Origin: Hyphomicrobiales bacterium
Lineage (GTDB): Bacteria; Pseudomonadota; Alphaproteobacteria; Rhizobiales; Rhodobiaceae
Direction of reading: 5' to 3'
Assembly: GCA_002869065.1 (NCBI GenBank)
Contig: PKTR01000007.1
Coordinates: forward strand, 1 to 64,000
Length of the DNA stretch: 64,000 bases
Below, in pieces: positions 7,991-18,041 of this stretch. Positions within the stretch are counted from its first letter, which is position 1; each line of letters starts with the position of its first letter. The notes under the pieces were generated by a model. That model saw only the letters and a list, made by a program, of their open reading frames with translations. It had not been told where the DNA came from and ran no database searches. Both the position numbers and the translations under genes were made by a program.

Positions 7991-9046
7991 ATGGAAGGCA
8001 TGGTCAGCCTTAAAGAATATCTCGACCAGTGGGCAGGCGCTGACGAATTGCGCAAGGGCATTGCGCAGACGATCAAGGGCATTGCCGCCGGCGGTCACGC
8101 GATCTCCGAGCTGATTTCGGCCGGCCCGCTGGCCGGTGCGCTTGCCGAAGTGCTCGGCGAGAACATCGGCGGCGACGCGCAAAAGGCGCTCGACCTGCGC
8201 TCACACGATCTGATGCTGGAAATGCTGGCCGACACGCCGGTTGCCTGGTTCGGCTCCGAAGAGGCCGACGATCCCGTCGCCATCCATCCCGACACCGGCA
8301 CAGTGGTCGTCGCCATGGACCCGCTCGACGGCTCATCCAACATCGACACCAACGTCTCCGTCGGCACCATCTTCTCGATCCTGCCGGTGCAGCCCGATTC
8401 CGATCGCGGCCCGCTGACCGACCTGCTGCAGCCGGGCACCGAGATCCTCGCCGCCGGCTTCATCGTCTACGGTCCGCAGACCGCGCTGGTGATCAGCCTC
8501 GGCGAAGGCACGCTGATGTTCACCCACGACCACAACAGCGGCAAATTCTTCATCACCAACGACCGCGTCGACATTCCGCGCGAGAAGAAGGAATACGCCA
8601 TCAACGCGTCGAACTACCGGTTCTGGGAAACTCCGATCCGGACCTATATCGACGATTGCGTTGCCGGCGTCGAAGGCCCGCGCGAAGCCAACTTCAACAT
8701 GCGCTGGGTCGCCTCGCTGGTGGCCGAGGTCTACCGCATCATGGTTCGCGGCGGCATCTTCCTGTACCCGCGCGACCGCCGCAAAGGCTATGAGGACGGC
8801 CGCCTCCGCCTCGTCTACGAATGCAATCCGATTGCCTTCGTCGTCGAGCATGGCGGCGGTCATGCGACCGACGGCGAGCACCGCATTCTCGAGATGAAGC
8901 CGACCGAACTGCACCAGCGCAGCCCGCTGGTCTTCGGCTCCGTCGACAAGGTCGATCTGGTTACGCGCTACCACAAGGAACCGCATGCCATCGCAGAGCG
9001 CTCGCCGCTGTTCGGCAATCGCGGCCTTCTGCGCAGCGGCGACTGA
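7991..9046 (+). CDS. cbbF: Fructose-1,6-bisphosphatase class I
   Basis: 351 residues, first gene of the cbb operon. It removes the 1-phosphate of fructose-1,6-bisphosphate (and probably acts on sedoheptulose-1,7-bisphosphate) in the Calvin cycle. The class I metal and substrate motifs are present: GSEE, MDPLDGSSNIDTNVSVGTIFS, SNYRFW, RWVASLVAEVYRIMVRGGIFLYP and YECNPIAFVVEHGGG. The ATG at 7991 follows GGACGATGAG. The next gene, cbbP, starts 128 bp downstream on the same strand. Confidence 0.96.
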   Translation: MEGMVSLKEYLDQWAGADELRKGIAQTIKGIAAGGHAISELISAGPLAGALAEVLGENIGGDAQKALDLRSHDLMLEMLADTPVAWFGSEEADDPVAIHPDTGTVVVAMDPLDGSSNIDTNVSVGTIFSILPVQPDSDRGPLTDLLQPGTEILAAGFIVYGPQTALVISLGEGTLMFTHDHNSGKFFITNDRVDIPREKKEYAINASNYRFWETPIRTYIDDCVAGVEGPREANFNMRWVASLVAEVYRIMVRGGIFLYPRDRRKGYEDGRLRLVYECNPIAFVVEHGGGHATDGEHRILEMKPTELHQRSPLVFGSVDKVDLVTRYHKEPHAIAERSPLFGNRGLLRSGD

Positions 9047-9174
9047 GGTCATCGCATTGGATTTCGGCCGCCGCGCCGCGATGTGCGGCGGTCGCAGCAG
9101 AATAATCAACGCCTCCGCGAGACCGACAAGGCATGGAGGCATTCCGGGTAGAGAAACTTCGAGGGACGGGAACC

Positions 9175-10050
9175 ATGTCCACCAAGCATCCGATCATTTC
9201 GATCACCGGGTCGTCCGGCGCGGGAACGTCGTCCGTCAAGGCGACCTTCGAGCAGATCTTCCGCCGCGAAGGCATTGACGCAGCCTATATCGAGGGCGAC
9301 GCGTTCCATCGCTTCGATCGTGCCGGCATGAAAGCCGAGATGCAGGCGCGCACCGAGGCCGGTGACCAGACCTTCAGCCATTTCGGCCCTGAGGCCAATG
9401 AGCTGCAGAAGCTGGCGGAAGTCTTCCGCACCTATGCGCAGACCGGCGGCGGCGAAACCCGCCACTACGTCCATGACGACCGCGAAGCCGACCTGTACGG
9501 CGTGCCCCCGGGACACTTCACCGACTGGACGCCGCTGCCCGAGAACACCGACCTGCTGTTCTACGAAGGCATGCACGGCGCCGTCATCACCGACAATGCC
9601 AATGTCGCCGAGCACAGCGACCTCAAGATCGGCGTCGTGCCGGTGATCAATCTCGAGTGGATCCAGAAGATCCACCGCGACAAGGCGGCCCGCGGCTACA
9701 CCACCGAAGCCGTCACCGACACCATCCTGCGCCGCATGCACGACTACGTGAACTACATCTGCCCGCAGTTCACCGAGACCGACATCAACTTCCAGCGCGT
9801 TCCGACAGTCGACACCTCCAACCCGTTCGTCGCCCGCTGGATCCCCACCGCCGATGAATCAATTGTGGTTATCCGCTTTAAAGACCCGCGCGGTATTGAT
9901 TTCTCCTACCTCCTGTCGATGATCCACGACAGCTACATGTCGCGTGCCAACTCGATCGTCATCCCCGGCGGCAAGCTGGATCTCGCCATGCAGCTCATTC
10001 TGACGCCGCTTATTCTGAAACTCGTCGAACGCCGCCGCCGCGCAGCCTGA
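9175..10050 (+). CDS. cbbP: Phosphoribulokinase
   Basis: About 291 residues. It phosphorylates ribulose-5-phosphate to ribulose-1,5-bisphosphate and is diagnostic for the Calvin cycle. It belongs to the bacterial class I octameric type. The P-loop GSSGAGTSS is at residues 12-20. [30 protein letters not shown] and [12 protein letters not shown] match the catalytic and sugar-binding segments. ATG 9175 (MSTKHP) with GAGGGACGGGAACC upstream is preferred to the in-frame ATG at 9133. cbbT follows after 22 bp. Confidence 0.96.
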   Translation: MSTKHPIISITGSSGAGTSSVKATFEQIFRREGIDAAYIEGDAFHRFDRAGMKAEMQARTEAGDQTFSHFGPEANELQKLAEVFRTYAQTGGGETRHYVHDDREADLYGVPPGHFTDWTPLPENTDLLFYEGMHGAVITDNANVAEHSDLKIGVVPVINLEWIQKIHRDKAARGYTTEAVTDTILRRMHDYVNYICPQFTETDINFQRVPTVDTSNPFVARWIPTADESIVVIRFKDPRGIDFSYLLSMIHDSYMSRANSIVIPGGKLDLAMQLILTPLILKLVERRRRAA

Positions 10051-10072
10051 TTCTCGAGGGAGCGAAACCGCA

Positions 10073-12103
10073 ATGAAGACCTTCACCGAAAGCTATGTCC
10101 GCGCGCCTGCAAGCGAAGGCGCCGCCGGCACCGCCGTCGACCAGCGCACCATGGCCAACGCCCTGCGCGCACTCGCCTTTGACGCCGTGCAGAAGGCCAA
10201 TTCGGGCCATCCGGGCATGCCGATGGGCATGGCCGACGTCGCCACCGTGCTGTTCACCAAGTTCATGAAGTTCGATCCGAAGGCGCCGAACTGGGCCGAC
10301 CGCGACCGCTTCGTGCTGTCCGCCGGCCACGGCTCGATGCTGCTCTACGGTCTCCTGCACCTGACCGGTTATGAGGACTTCACCCTCGAGGAACTGCAGA
10401 ACTTCCGTCAGCTCGGCGCCAAGACCGCCGGCCACCCGGAATTCGGCCACGGCGCCGGCATCGAAACCACCACCGGCCCGCTCGGCCAGGGCATTGCCAC
10501 CGCCGTCGGCATGGCAATTGCCGAAAAGATGCTCGCCGCGCGCTACGGCAACGACATCGTCGACCACCACACCTATGTGATCGCCGGCGACGGTTGCCTG
10601 ATGGAAGGCATCAGCCACGAGGCGATCGACCTTGCCGGCCACCTCGGTCTCGGCAAGCTCGTCGTGCTGTGGGACGACAACTCGATCTCGATCGACGGCG
10701 CGACCTCGCTGTCGACCTCGATGGATCAGATGAAGCGCTTCGAAGCCGCCGGCTGGTCCGTGCGCGCGGTCGACGGCCATGACGCCGAGGCCATCGAAGC
10801 CGCGATCGCCGCAGAGCAGATGAGCGACAAGCCCTCGCTGATCGCCTGCAAGACGGTCATCGGCTACGGCTCGCCGAACAAGCAGGGCACCGCTGCCACG
10901 CATGGCGCACCGCTCGGCGACGACGAAATCGTCGCCACCCGCGAGGCCCTCGGCTGGCCGCATGGCCCGTTCAAAATCCCGGCCGACGTGCGCGATGCCT
11001 GGCTCGCTGCCGGCGCCGCCAGTGCCGAAGATCATGCCGCCTGGAGCGATCGCGTCGCCGCCATGTCGGCTGACCAGCGCACCGCATTCGAAGATGCCAT
11101 GGCCGGCAAGATCCCGGGCACGGCCGACGATGCGCTCATCGAACTGCGCGCCAAGTTCGCCACCGAAGCACCGAAGCTGGCCACCCGTCAGTCGTCGCAG
11201 AAGACGCTGGAAGTGCTGGTGCCGGCAATGGCCAACATCGTTGGCGGCTCCGCCGACCTGACCCATTCGAACCTGACCGTGGTCAAGGGCCAGCCGTCGG
11301 TCACGCCGAGCGATTTCTCCGGCAACTACATCCACTACGGCATCCGCGAACACGGCATGGCAGCGGCCATGAACGGCATCGCACTGCATGGCGGCATGGT
11401 GCCCTACGGCGGCACTTTCCTGGTCTTTGCCGACTACTGCCGTCCGGCGATCCGCCTTGCCGCGCTGATGAACCAGAGGGTCATCTACGTCTTCACCCAC
11501 GACTCGATCGGTCTTGGCGAAGACGGCCCGACCCACCAGCCGGTCGAGCATCTGGCCAGCCTGCGCGCGATTCCGAACCTCAACGTCTTCCGCCCGGCGG
11601 ACGCGGTTGAGACCGCGGAAGCCTGGCAGGCAGCGCTGCATGCCGACGGCACTCCGTCGCTACTGGCACTCTCCCGTCAGGGTCTACCGACGCTGCGCGC
11701 CGCGCCGACCGACGAGAACCTGACGCAGAAGGGCGGCTACGTCCTCAAGGACGCCGAAAACCGCGACGTCACGCTGATCGCCACCGGCTCCGAAGTCGCT
11801 CTGGCGCTTGCCGCCTCCGAGCTGCTCGCCAAGGAAGGCGTCAAGGCCGCCGTCGTCTCGATGCCCTGCTTCGAACTGTTCTACGCCCAGGATCAGGCGT
11901 ATCAGGATGCCGTTCTCGGCACCGCGCCGCGTGTCGGCGTCGAGGCCGCCATTCGCCAGGGCTGGGATCGTGTTCTCGGCTGCGAGGGTGCCTTCGTCGG
12001 CATGAACGGCTTCGGCGCCTCGGCTCCGGCCGGCCAGCTCTACGAGCACTTCGGCATCACGGCGGAAGCCGTTGCCGGCGAAGCCCGCAAGCTTCTCGGC
12101 TAA
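10073..12103 (+). CDS. cbbT: Transketolase
   Basis: 676 residues. It is a thiamine-diphosphate enzyme that moves two-carbon units between sugar phosphates in the Calvin cycle's regeneration phase. The ThDP-binding motif begins [13 protein letters not shown] and ends at the DDNSISIDG segment. The N-terminal SGHPGMPMG and the pyrimidine-domain [17 protein letters not shown] are typical. Length is normal for the family. It lies 22 bp after cbbP and 177 bp before cbbA; that gap has no clear hairpin terminator, so readthrough is plausible. Confidence 0.96.
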   Translation: MKTFTESYVRAPASEGAAGTAVDQRTMANALRALAFDAVQKANSGHPGMPMGMADVATVLFTKFMKFDPKAPNWADRDRFVLSAGHGSMLLYGLLHLTGYEDFTLEELQNFRQLGAKTAGHPEFGHGAGIETTTGPLGQGIATAVGMAIAEKMLAARYGNDIVDHHTYVIAGDGCLMEGISHEAIDLAGHLGLGKLVVLWDDNSISIDGATSLSTSMDQMKRFEAAGWSVRAVDGHDAEAIEAAIAAEQMSDKPSLIACKTVIGYGSPNKQGTAATHGAPLGDDEIVATREALGWPHGPFKIPADVRDAWLAAGAASAEDHAAWSDRVAAMSADQRTAFEDAMAGKIPGTADDALIELRAKFATEAPKLATRQSSQKTLEVLVPAMANIVGGSADLTHSNLTVVKGQPSVTPSDFSGNYIHYGIREHGMAAAMNGIALHGGMVPYGGTFLVFADYCRPAIRLAALMNQRVIYVFTHDSIGLGEDGPTHQPVEHLASLRAIPNLNVFRPADAVETAEAWQAALHADGTPSLLALSRQGLPTLRAAPTDENLTQKGGYVLKDAENRDVTLIATGSEVALALAASELLAKEGVKAAVVSMPCFELFYAQDQAYQDAVLGTAPRVGVEAAIRQGWDRVLGCEGAFVGMNGFGASAPAGQLYEHFGITAEAVAGEARKLLG

Positions 12104-12280
12104 GTCCGTCTGCGACATGCGGAACGCCCCACGGCGCTCCGCCGCCGGCCAACGCGAAACGGCCGGCACGGAATAAATTCGCCAAAACCCGTACCGTCCC
12201 GGATTGGACGGATGCGTTTCAGGCGATAGATATGGACCCGATGGGGCGGCCGCCCCGTAACCGACAAAGGGAGAGTAGCG

Positions 12281-13363
12281 ATGGCTCGCATTTCGCTCCG
12301 CCAGCTTTTGGATCATGCTGCCGAATTCGGCTATGGCATGCCGGCGTTCAACGTCAACAACATGGAACAGGTGATCGCGATCATGGAGGCCGCCCGCGCG
12401 ACCGACGCGCCGGTCATCCTGCAGGCGTCGCGCGGCGCCCGCTCCTACGCCAACGACATCATGCTCGCCAAGATGATCGAGGCGGCCGAGATGATCTATC
12501 CGGAAATCCCGATCTGCGTGCATCAGGACCACGGCAACTCCGAATCGACCTGCCTCACCGCCATCCAGCACGGCTTCACCTCGGTGATGATGGACGGCTC
12601 GCTCGAGGCCGACGCCAAGACCCCGGCGTCCTACGAATACAACGTCGACATCACCAAGCGCGTCGCTGACATGGCCCACTGGGTCGGCGCTTCGGTCGAA
12701 GGCGAACTCGGCGTTCTCGGCTCGCTGGAAACCGGCGAAGGCGAGAAGGAAGACGGCCACGGCTTCGAAGGCAAGTTGAGCCACGATCAGCTCCTGACCG
12801 ACCCGGATCAGGCCGTCGACTTCGTCGCCAAGACCAAGGTCGACGCGCTGGCGATTGCCATGGGCACCTCGCACGGCGCCTACAAGTTCACCCGCCAACC
12901 GGACGGCGATATCCTTGCCATGAACGTGATCAAGGAAATCAACCAGAAGCTGCCAGACATCCACCTCGTCATGCACGGCTCGTCGGCCGTTCCGCAGGAC
13001 CTGCAGGACATCGTCAACGAGTTCGGCGGCGACATGCCGCAGACCTGGGGCGTGCCGGTCGAGGAAGTGCAGGTCGGCATCAAGTACGGCGTGCGCAATG
13101 TCAACATCGACACCGATTGCCGCCTCGCCATCACCGGCCAGGTGCGCCGCGTTCTGACCCAGAACAAGGCCGAGTTCGACCCGCGCAAATATCTGAAGCC
13201 GGCTCTCGAAGCCATGCAGAAGCTGTGCCACGAACGCTACGAGCAGTTCGGCGCCGCGGGCATGGCCTCCAAGATCAAGGTCATCCCGCTGTCGCAGATG
13301 GCCAAGCGCTACGCTGCCGGCGAGCTCGACCCGAAGATCGGCGTCGCCGCGGCCGCCGAATAA
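12281..13363 (+). CDS. cbbA: Fructose-bisphosphate aldolase, class II, Calvin-cycle subtype
   Basis: 360 residues. Zn-dependent aldolase making fructose-1,6- and sedoheptulose-1,7-bisphosphate. The zinc and catalytic motifs are visible: [40 protein letters not shown] and NVNIDTDCR. Length and the [14 protein letters not shown] ending match the CbbA subtype. A GGGAG ribosome-binding site precedes the ATG. It is followed by a strong hairpin. Confidence 0.96.
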   Translation: MARISLRQLLDHAAEFGYGMPAFNVNNMEQVIAIMEAARATDAPVILQASRGARSYANDIMLAKMIEAAEMIYPEIPICVHQDHGNSESTCLTAIQHGFTSVMMDGSLEADAKTPASYEYNVDITKRVADMAHWVGASVEGELGVLGSLETGEGEKEDGHGFEGKLSHDQLLTDPDQAVDFVAKTKVDALAIAMGTSHGAYKFTRQPDGDILAMNVIKEINQKLPDIHLVMHGSSAVPQDLQDIVNEFGGDMPQTWGVPVEEVQVGIKYGVRNVNIDTDCRLAITGQVRRVLTQNKAEFDPRKYLKPALEAMQKLCHERYEQFGAAGMASKIKVIPLSQMAKRYAAGELDPKIGVAAAAE

Positions 13364-13382
13364 GGCTTTACGCAAACTGAGT

Positions 13383-13404
13383 GTCCCGGCCTTCGGGCCG
13401 GGAC
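13383..13404 (+). terminator. UUCG-capped hairpin after cbbA
   Basis: GTCCCGGCC / GGCCGGGAC form a perfect 9-bp stem with a TTCG loop 19 bp past the cbbA stop. There is no T-run, so it could be a partial terminator or an mRNA-stabilising element that lowers cbbE expression relative to cbbFPTA. Confidence 0.6.
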
Positions 13405-13524
13405 GCGACGGTCAAAGAACCGGGCTGCGTCCGATTCCCCGGGCGCGGAAGAGAAAATGATGTTTCGCGCCCGCCGACCTGCCACACCGACAGGTTTTAA
13501 GGGCGACGATCGGGAGGTGACCCC

Positions 13525-14202
13525 ATGACCAGCGCATTCAAGATCGCTCCGTCCATCCTGTCGGCCGATTTCGCCCGCCTTGGCGAAGAAGTCGCGGCCA
13601 TCGACCGCGCCGGCTGCGACTGGGTCCATGTCGACGTCATGGACGGCCACTACGTACCCAACATCACCATTGGTCCCGACGTCGTGAAGGCGCTGCGCCC
13701 GCACACCGACAAGGTGATGGACGTCCACCTCATGATCGCCCCGGCCGATCCCTATCTCGAGGCTTTTGCCAAAGCCGGCTCGGACATCATCACCGTGCAT
13801 GCCGAAGCCGGTCCGCATCTCGACCGCTCGCTGCAGGTCATCCGCGGGCTCGGCAAGAAGGCCGGCGTATCGCTCAACCCTTCGACGCCCGAGAACGTCA
13901 TCGAATACGTCCTCGACCGCCTCGACCTCATTCTGGTGATGAGCGTCAACCCGGGCTTCGGCGGCCAGGCCTTCATCCCGTCGGTGGTCGAAAAGATCCG
14001 CCGCATCAAGCAGATGATCGGCGACCGCCCGATCGACATCGAGGTTGATGGCGGCGTTTCGCCGGCAACCGTCGCCGAGGTCGCTGCTGCCGGTGCCAAC
14101 GCGCTCGTCGCCGGCTCCGCCGTCTTCAAGGGTGGCACCGAAGATCACTATCGCGCCAATATCGAAGCGATCCGCGCTGGCGCGGAAGCCGCTGTTCGAT
14201 AA
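13525..14202 (+). CDS. cbbE: Ribulose-phosphate 3-epimerase
   Basis: 225 residues. It interconverts ribulose-5-phosphate and xylulose-5-phosphate, feeding phosphoribulokinase. Conserved TIM-barrel motifs are [47 protein letters not shown] and GSAVF, with both metal-binding His/Asp pairs present. A GGGAGGTGA ribosome-binding site lies just upstream. Its place after cbbA matches clusters where cbbLSX lies between the two, but here those genes are absent. Confidence 0.95.
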   Translation: MTSAFKIAPSILSADFARLGEEVAAIDRAGCDWVHVDVMDGHYVPNITIGPDVVKALRPHTDKVMDVHLMIAPADPYLEAFAKAGSDIITVHAEAGPHLDRSLQVIRGLGKKAGVSLNPSTPENVIEYVLDRLDLILVMSVNPGFGGQAFIPSVVEKIRRIKQMIGDRPIDIEVDGGVSPATVAEVAAAGANALVAGSAVFKGGTEDHYRANIEAIRAGAEAAVR

Positions 14203-14227
14203 GGCGTCGGGGGAGCGTCGGGCGGCC

Positions 14228-14992
14228 ATGCCGACAAACGTCAGCCGCCCGGCTGCCCTCCTCTTCGATGTCGACGGCACCATTGCCGAGACCGAGGACG
14301 CGCATCGCCGCGCCTTCAATCAGGCCTTCGCCGATTTCAACATCGACATTGTCTGGGACCAGAAGATGTACCGCTCGCTGCTGGCCGTTGCCGGCGGCAA
14401 GGAGCGCATCCGCCACTATCTCAGCAAACACGAACCAGAGCGGATCGCGGCGATTTCCCCGCAGGTCGATGACCTGCACGCGGTCAAGACCCGCCACTTC
14501 CGTGATCTGGCCGCCGCCGGCGCCATCGCGCTACGCCCCGGCGTCATGCGGCTGATGGCCGAGGCGCGAACTCATGGCATTCCGATCGCCATCGCGACCA
14601 CCATGACCCGGCCCTCGCTCGAAGCGTTGTTCACGCCGATTCTCGGCCCCGGCGCGCTCGACCGGTTCTCCGCGATTGCCACCGGCGACCGTGTCGAAGC
14701 GAAGAAACCCGCTCCCGATATCTACCTGCTCGCGCTGTCGACCCTTGGCCTTGCCGCCACCGACTGCGTCGCGCTCGAGGATTCCCATATCGGCGTGACC
14801 GCCGCCCGTAGTGCCGGCCTTCCGGTGATCGCGACGCCATCGCTCTACACCGACCATGACGATTTCAGCGCCGCAACGACAGTGCTATCCGATCTCGGCG
14901 AACCCGGCGCCCCCTGCCGCCACATCGCCGGCAAGGCGTTCCCCGGTGACATCGTGACAGTCGACGCGCTGACCGCCTGGATGGGCGCCTGA
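14228..14992 (+). CDS. cbbY: HAD-family phosphatase, CbbY-like (xylulose-1,5-bisphosphate phosphatase)
   Basis: 254 residues from ATG 14228 (MPTNVSRP, GGGGGAG site upstream), 25 bp after cbbE. The HAD motifs are intact: LLFDVDGTIAETED (nucleophile Asp, acid/base Asp), IAIATTM, KKPAPDIY and ALEDSHIG. CbbY proteins remove xylulose-1,5-bisphosphate, a RuBisCO misfire inhibitor. Its retention argues that an active RuBisCO exists elsewhere in the genome. A general CbbY/phosphoglycolate-like phosphatase is the alternative. Confidence 0.88.
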   Translation: MPTNVSRPAALLFDVDGTIAETEDAHRRAFNQAFADFNIDIVWDQKMYRSLLAVAGGKERIRHYLSKHEPERIAAISPQVDDLHAVKTRHFRDLAAAGAIALRPGVMRLMAEARTHGIPIAIATTMTRPSLEALFTPILGPGALDRFSAIATGDRVEAKKPAPDIYLLALSTLGLAATDCVALEDSHIGVTAARSAGLPVIATPSLYTDHDDFSAATTVLSDLGEPGAPCRHIAGKAFPGDIVTVDALTAWMGA

Positions 14993-15049
14993 GAACCGCC
15001 ACAAGCCGTGATACACTTCCGCGACTCGCCCCTTTCAGGAGCCTGCCGC

Positions 15050-16312
15050 GTGTTGAACCATCTTCCTTTCCAGATCCGCCTCGCCGCAATTCTCGGCATC
15101 GCGCTCGCCGCGCTCACCTTCGCTGCGCCCGCTAATGCCGCCTCGCGCGACGCGGTCGAACGCGATTTCCGCACCTGGTTGGAGCGAGAGGTCTGGCCGG
15201 ATGCAAAGGCCAAGGGCGTCTCGCGCGCGACCTTCCAGAAAGCCGTCGGCGATATTCGGCTGAACTGGAAACTGCCGGACCTCGCGCCTCCTGGCTCGAA
15301 GCCGAAGCCGAGCGGCGGCGGGCAGGCAGAGTTCGGCAGCCCGGCCCCCTATTTCAGCCAGAAGCGGCTCTCTGGCCTTGCCAGCGCCGGTCGTGCCCGC
15401 ATGCAGAAATGGGACACGACGCTGACGGCGATCGAAAAGCGCTACGGCGTGCCACGCCGCATCATCGTCGCCATCTGGGGCCGCGAGTCAGGCTATGGCG
15501 GCGCGAAAATCCCCTATGACGCGGTCGAATCGCTCGCCACCCTCGGCTTCATGGGCGCCCGCAAGAAGTACTTTTACCCCGAGCTGATCGCCGCGCTGCA
15601 GATCCTCGAGGAAGAGCATATCGGCCACGCCCAGCTGAAAAGCTCCTGGGCCGGCGCGCTCGGCCAGCCGCAATTCCTGCCCTCGAAGTTCCTGCTCTAC
15701 GCGGTCGACTTCGACGGCGACGGCCGGCGCAACATCTGGACCTCGGTGCCCGATACGCTTGCCTCCATCGCCAACTACCTGCGCGCCCATGGCTGGCAGC
15801 CGGGCCGCGACTGGGGTTTCGAAGCGGTCATCCCGACCTCCGTCTCCTGCTCGCTCGAAGGCCCGGATCTCGGCATGACGGTTGCCGACTGGGCGGCGCG
15901 CGGCGTTACCCGCGTTGCCGGGCGAAAGTTCCCGTCGGGCGAGCTCGGAAAAACCGGTTTCCTGTTGATGCCGGCCGGTCGCGCCGGCCCCGCCTTCATC
16001 GCCACGCAGAATTTCTACACGCTGAAATATTACAACGAATCAGACCTTTACGCCCTCTTCATCGGCCACCTCGCCGACCGTTTCTATGGCGACAAACCCT
16101 TCGTCACGGACTGGAAACCGGTCAGCGGCCGCTTCCGCCGCGCCGACGTGCAGGTCATGCAGAAACGGCTGATCAAGAAAGGCTACGACGTCGGCGGCGC
16201 CGACGGGCTGGTCGGCTTCAAGACCCGCCGTTCGATCGGCGCCTGGCAGGAGAAAAACGGCCGCGCTGCGACCTGCTTCCCCGATTCCGACGTGGTGAAG
16301 GCCATCCGCTGA
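15050..16312 (+). CDS. Lytic murein transglycosylase, MltB-like with peptidoglycan-binding domain
   Basis: About 420 residues from GTG 15050, which has AGGAG eight bases upstream; a GTG at 15008 is possible. A signal peptide (LAAILGIALAALTFAAPANA) is followed by the SLT_2/MltB catalytic domain with the catalytic Glu in IWGRESGYGG, KKYFYPELIAALQIL, SWAGALGQPQFLPS and DFDGDGRRNIW. The C-terminus is a peptidoglycan-binding_1 repeat (VQVMQKRLIKKGYDVGGADGLVGFKTRRSI). It cleaves glycan strands to 1,6-anhydro-muropeptides in the periplasm. It follows cbbY by 57 bp but is functionally unrelated to the cbb genes. Confidence 0.92.
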   Translation: MLNHLPFQIRLAAILGIALAALTFAAPANAASRDAVERDFRTWLEREVWPDAKAKGVSRATFQKAVGDIRLNWKLPDLAPPGSKPKPSGGGQAEFGSPAPYFSQKRLSGLASAGRARMQKWDTTLTAIEKRYGVPRRIIVAIWGRESGYGGAKIPYDAVESLATLGFMGARKKYFYPELIAALQILEEEHIGHAQLKSSWAGALGQPQFLPSKFLLYAVDFDGDGRRNIWTSVPDTLASIANYLRAHGWQPGRDWGFEAVIPTSVSCSLEGPDLGMTVADWAARGVTRVAGRKFPSGELGKTGFLLMPAGRAGPAFIATQNFYTLKYYNESDLYALFIGHLADRFYGDKPFVTDWKPVSGRFRRADVQVMQKRLIKKGYDVGGADGLVGFKTRRSIGAWQEKNGRAATCFPDSDVVKAIR

Positions 16313-16376
16313 GGGGAAGGTTTTCAGTCCGGAGCCAGTTGGTGCGCACTGCCTTCGCGCCGTGCCCTCCCCGTCA

Positions 16377-16510
16377 CCCCGGACGTGATCCGGGGCCTAT
16401 TGCCCCTCTCAGCATGGTATGCGGGGAGAGGCTCCTGCACGCACTCTGCCCCACTCACCACCGCTTCCGATCTCGGCAAACGCCATCGGATGCCGGATCA
16501 AGTCCGGCAT
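16377..16510. repeat. Pair of REP-like palindromes in opposite orientation
   Basis: Between convergent genes: CCCCGGA-cgtga-TCCGGGG at 16377-16395, and ATGCCGGA-tcaag-TCCGGCAT at 16490-16510. Both carry a GTCAT/GTCAC tag next to the stem, on opposite sides, so the copies are inverted relative to each other. The same element type recurs at 58119-58258. Confidence 0.7.
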
Positions 16511-16568
16511 GACGGCGGAAAGGTGATCGACAGAATGGAGCTCCGTTCTATTCGGAAGCGCCTTCCCC

Positions 16569-17006
16569 CTACCTTTTCGCCCCGAGAAGCGCGGCGGCGA
16601 TCGCCGAGCACAAGGTCGCGGCGGCGTAGAACCAGATGCCCGGCAGGGTGACGGCCGCGGCCAGTCCCGTCGTCTTGGCGGCAAAGATCGCCAGCGCCAC
16701 CACCATCACGTCCATCATCGACCATTTGGAGACGGCGGCGAGCGCACCGAGCGAGCGTCCGCGCCCGTTGCCGAAGGCTGTGAAGAACAGAAGCACCAGC
16801 TTGAAGGCGGGAAAGACGATTGAAAAGGCGCCGATGACGACCGCCAGAACCCAGTCGTCACCCTCCGCGAGCCCCGAAACGATCTGCAGCAGCGTCGGCG
16901 TTTCCTCGAAGAAATAGAGCTTCTCGAACCGCGCCAATGGCAGCGTCAGCCCGAGGCCGAACGAAAACGCCGCAATCAGCAGCAAGAGGGGAAGCACCAA
17001 GCGCAT
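16569..17006 (-). CDS. PqiA-family integral membrane protein
   Basis: 145 residues with four hydrophobic segments, starting at ATG 17006 (MRLVLPLLLL). The pattern of an LPL-x-FEKLYFF segment, a periplasmic EETPTLLQIVSGLAEG loop, IVFPAFKLVLL, then KWSMMDVMVVALAIF fits the paraquat-inducible protein A family, in which full-length proteins have two such units. This is a single-unit version. PqiA proteins contribute to lipid transport and envelope integrity. It is divergent from the aminotransferase gene. Confidence 0.8.
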   Translation of the reverse strand: MRLVLPLLLLIAAFSFGLGLTLPLARFEKLYFFEETPTLLQIVSGLAEGDDWVLAVVIGAFSIVFPAFKLVLLFFTAFGNGRGRSLGALAAVSKWSMMDVMVVALAIFAAKTTGLAAAVTLPGIWFYAAATLCSAIAAALLGAKR

Positions 17007-17101
17007 GTCGTCTCTCTCCGATTCCGCTTGCGATGATCTTGCCAGACCTTGCCCGCCATGTGACACAACGAAAGACGACAGACCAGCGAGGAGCCGCCCG
17101 C

Positions 17102-18037
17102 ATGTCGACCGGAACGCATGAATACGCCGACGATCCGCGCAACGCGAATATCCTGATTTCCGTCAACGGCGATTTGGTGCCGCGCGACAAGGCCGTCGTC
17201 TCGGTGTTCGATTCGGGCTTCATCCTGGGTGACGGTGTCTGGGAGGGCCTGCGCGTCGTCGATGGCCGCATCGCCTTTCTCGATGATCATCTCGACCGGC
17301 TCTATGTGGGGGCAAAGGCGCTCGATTTCGACATCGGCCTGACAAAGGCGGAAATGGCCGCCCGCCTGTTCGACTGTCTGGACGCCAACGGCATGGACGG
17401 CGACGGCGTCCATATCCGCCTGATGGTGACGCGTGGCGTCAAGGCGACGCCCTATCAGGACCCCCGCGTGACGATCGGCGCGGCGACCGTCATCATCATC
17501 CCCGAATACAAGAACCCGTCGGACGGCGTCACAGCCAATGGCGTGCGCCTCTACACCGTCGCGCAGCGCCGCACCGCGCCCGACATGCAGGACCAGAAAC
17601 TCAATTCGCATTCGAAGCTGAACTGCATTCTCGCCTGCATCCAGGCGACCAAGGCCGGCGCCGACGAAGCGCTGATGCTCGACCCCGACGGCTGCGTCGC
17701 GACCTGCAATTCAACCCATTTCTTCATCGTCAAGAACGGCGAGGTGTGGACCTCGGACGGCGTCTACTGTCTCGGCGGTATCACGCGCGGCAACGTCATC
17801 CGCGTCTGTCGCGAGGCCGGCATCCCGGTCTATGAGAAGCGCTTCACCCTGTTCGACGTCTATGGTGCGGACGAAGCCTTCGTCACCGGCACTTTCGCTG
17901 GGCTCGCCCCGGTCGTCGAGGTCGATGGCCGCACGATCGGCGAGCGCACCGACGCGGACGATGCAACAGGGCCGGTGACCCGCCAGCTGCGCGCGCTCTA
18001 CAAGGACCTCGCGCGGCGCGAGGCACGCGGCCGCTGA
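17102..18037 (+). CDS. Class IV PLP aminotransferase (branched-chain / D-amino acid type)
   Basis: 311 residues from ATG 17102 (MSTGTHEY). The fold-type IV features are the N-terminal SVNGDLVPRDKAVVSVFDSGF..GDGVWEGLRV, HLDRLY, the PLP lysine in NSHSKLN, DEALMLDPDGCVATCNSTHFF and a C-terminal EAFVTGTFAGLAPVVEVDGR. It transfers amino groups between branched-chain (or other) amino acids and 2-oxoglutarate; sequence reading does not separate IlvE from DAAT or ADCL types. It is the first gene of a tight rightward cluster: 4 bp before the ABC ATPase, with a sulfotransferase-like protein two genes further on. Confidence 0.88.
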   Translation: MSTGTHEYADDPRNANILISVNGDLVPRDKAVVSVFDSGFILGDGVWEGLRVVDGRIAFLDDHLDRLYVGAKALDFDIGLTKAEMAARLFDCLDANGMDGDGVHIRLMVTRGVKATPYQDPRVTIGAATVIIIPEYKNPSDGVTANGVRLYTVAQRRTAPDMQDQKLNSHSKLNCILACIQATKAGADEALMLDPDGCVATCNSTHFFIVKNGEVWTSDGVYCLGGITRGNVIRVCREAGIPVYEKRFTLFDVYGADEAFVTGTFAGLAPVVEVDGRTIGERTDADDATGPVTRQLRALYKDLARREARGR

Positions 18038-18041
18038 CGCC

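Noticed and set aside
10010-11641. A 543-codon frame antisense to cbbT, and similar ones over the cbbA, hybrid-kinase and caspase genes
   Set aside because: Shadow frames of strongly conserved genes with no ribosome-binding sites or domain signatures.
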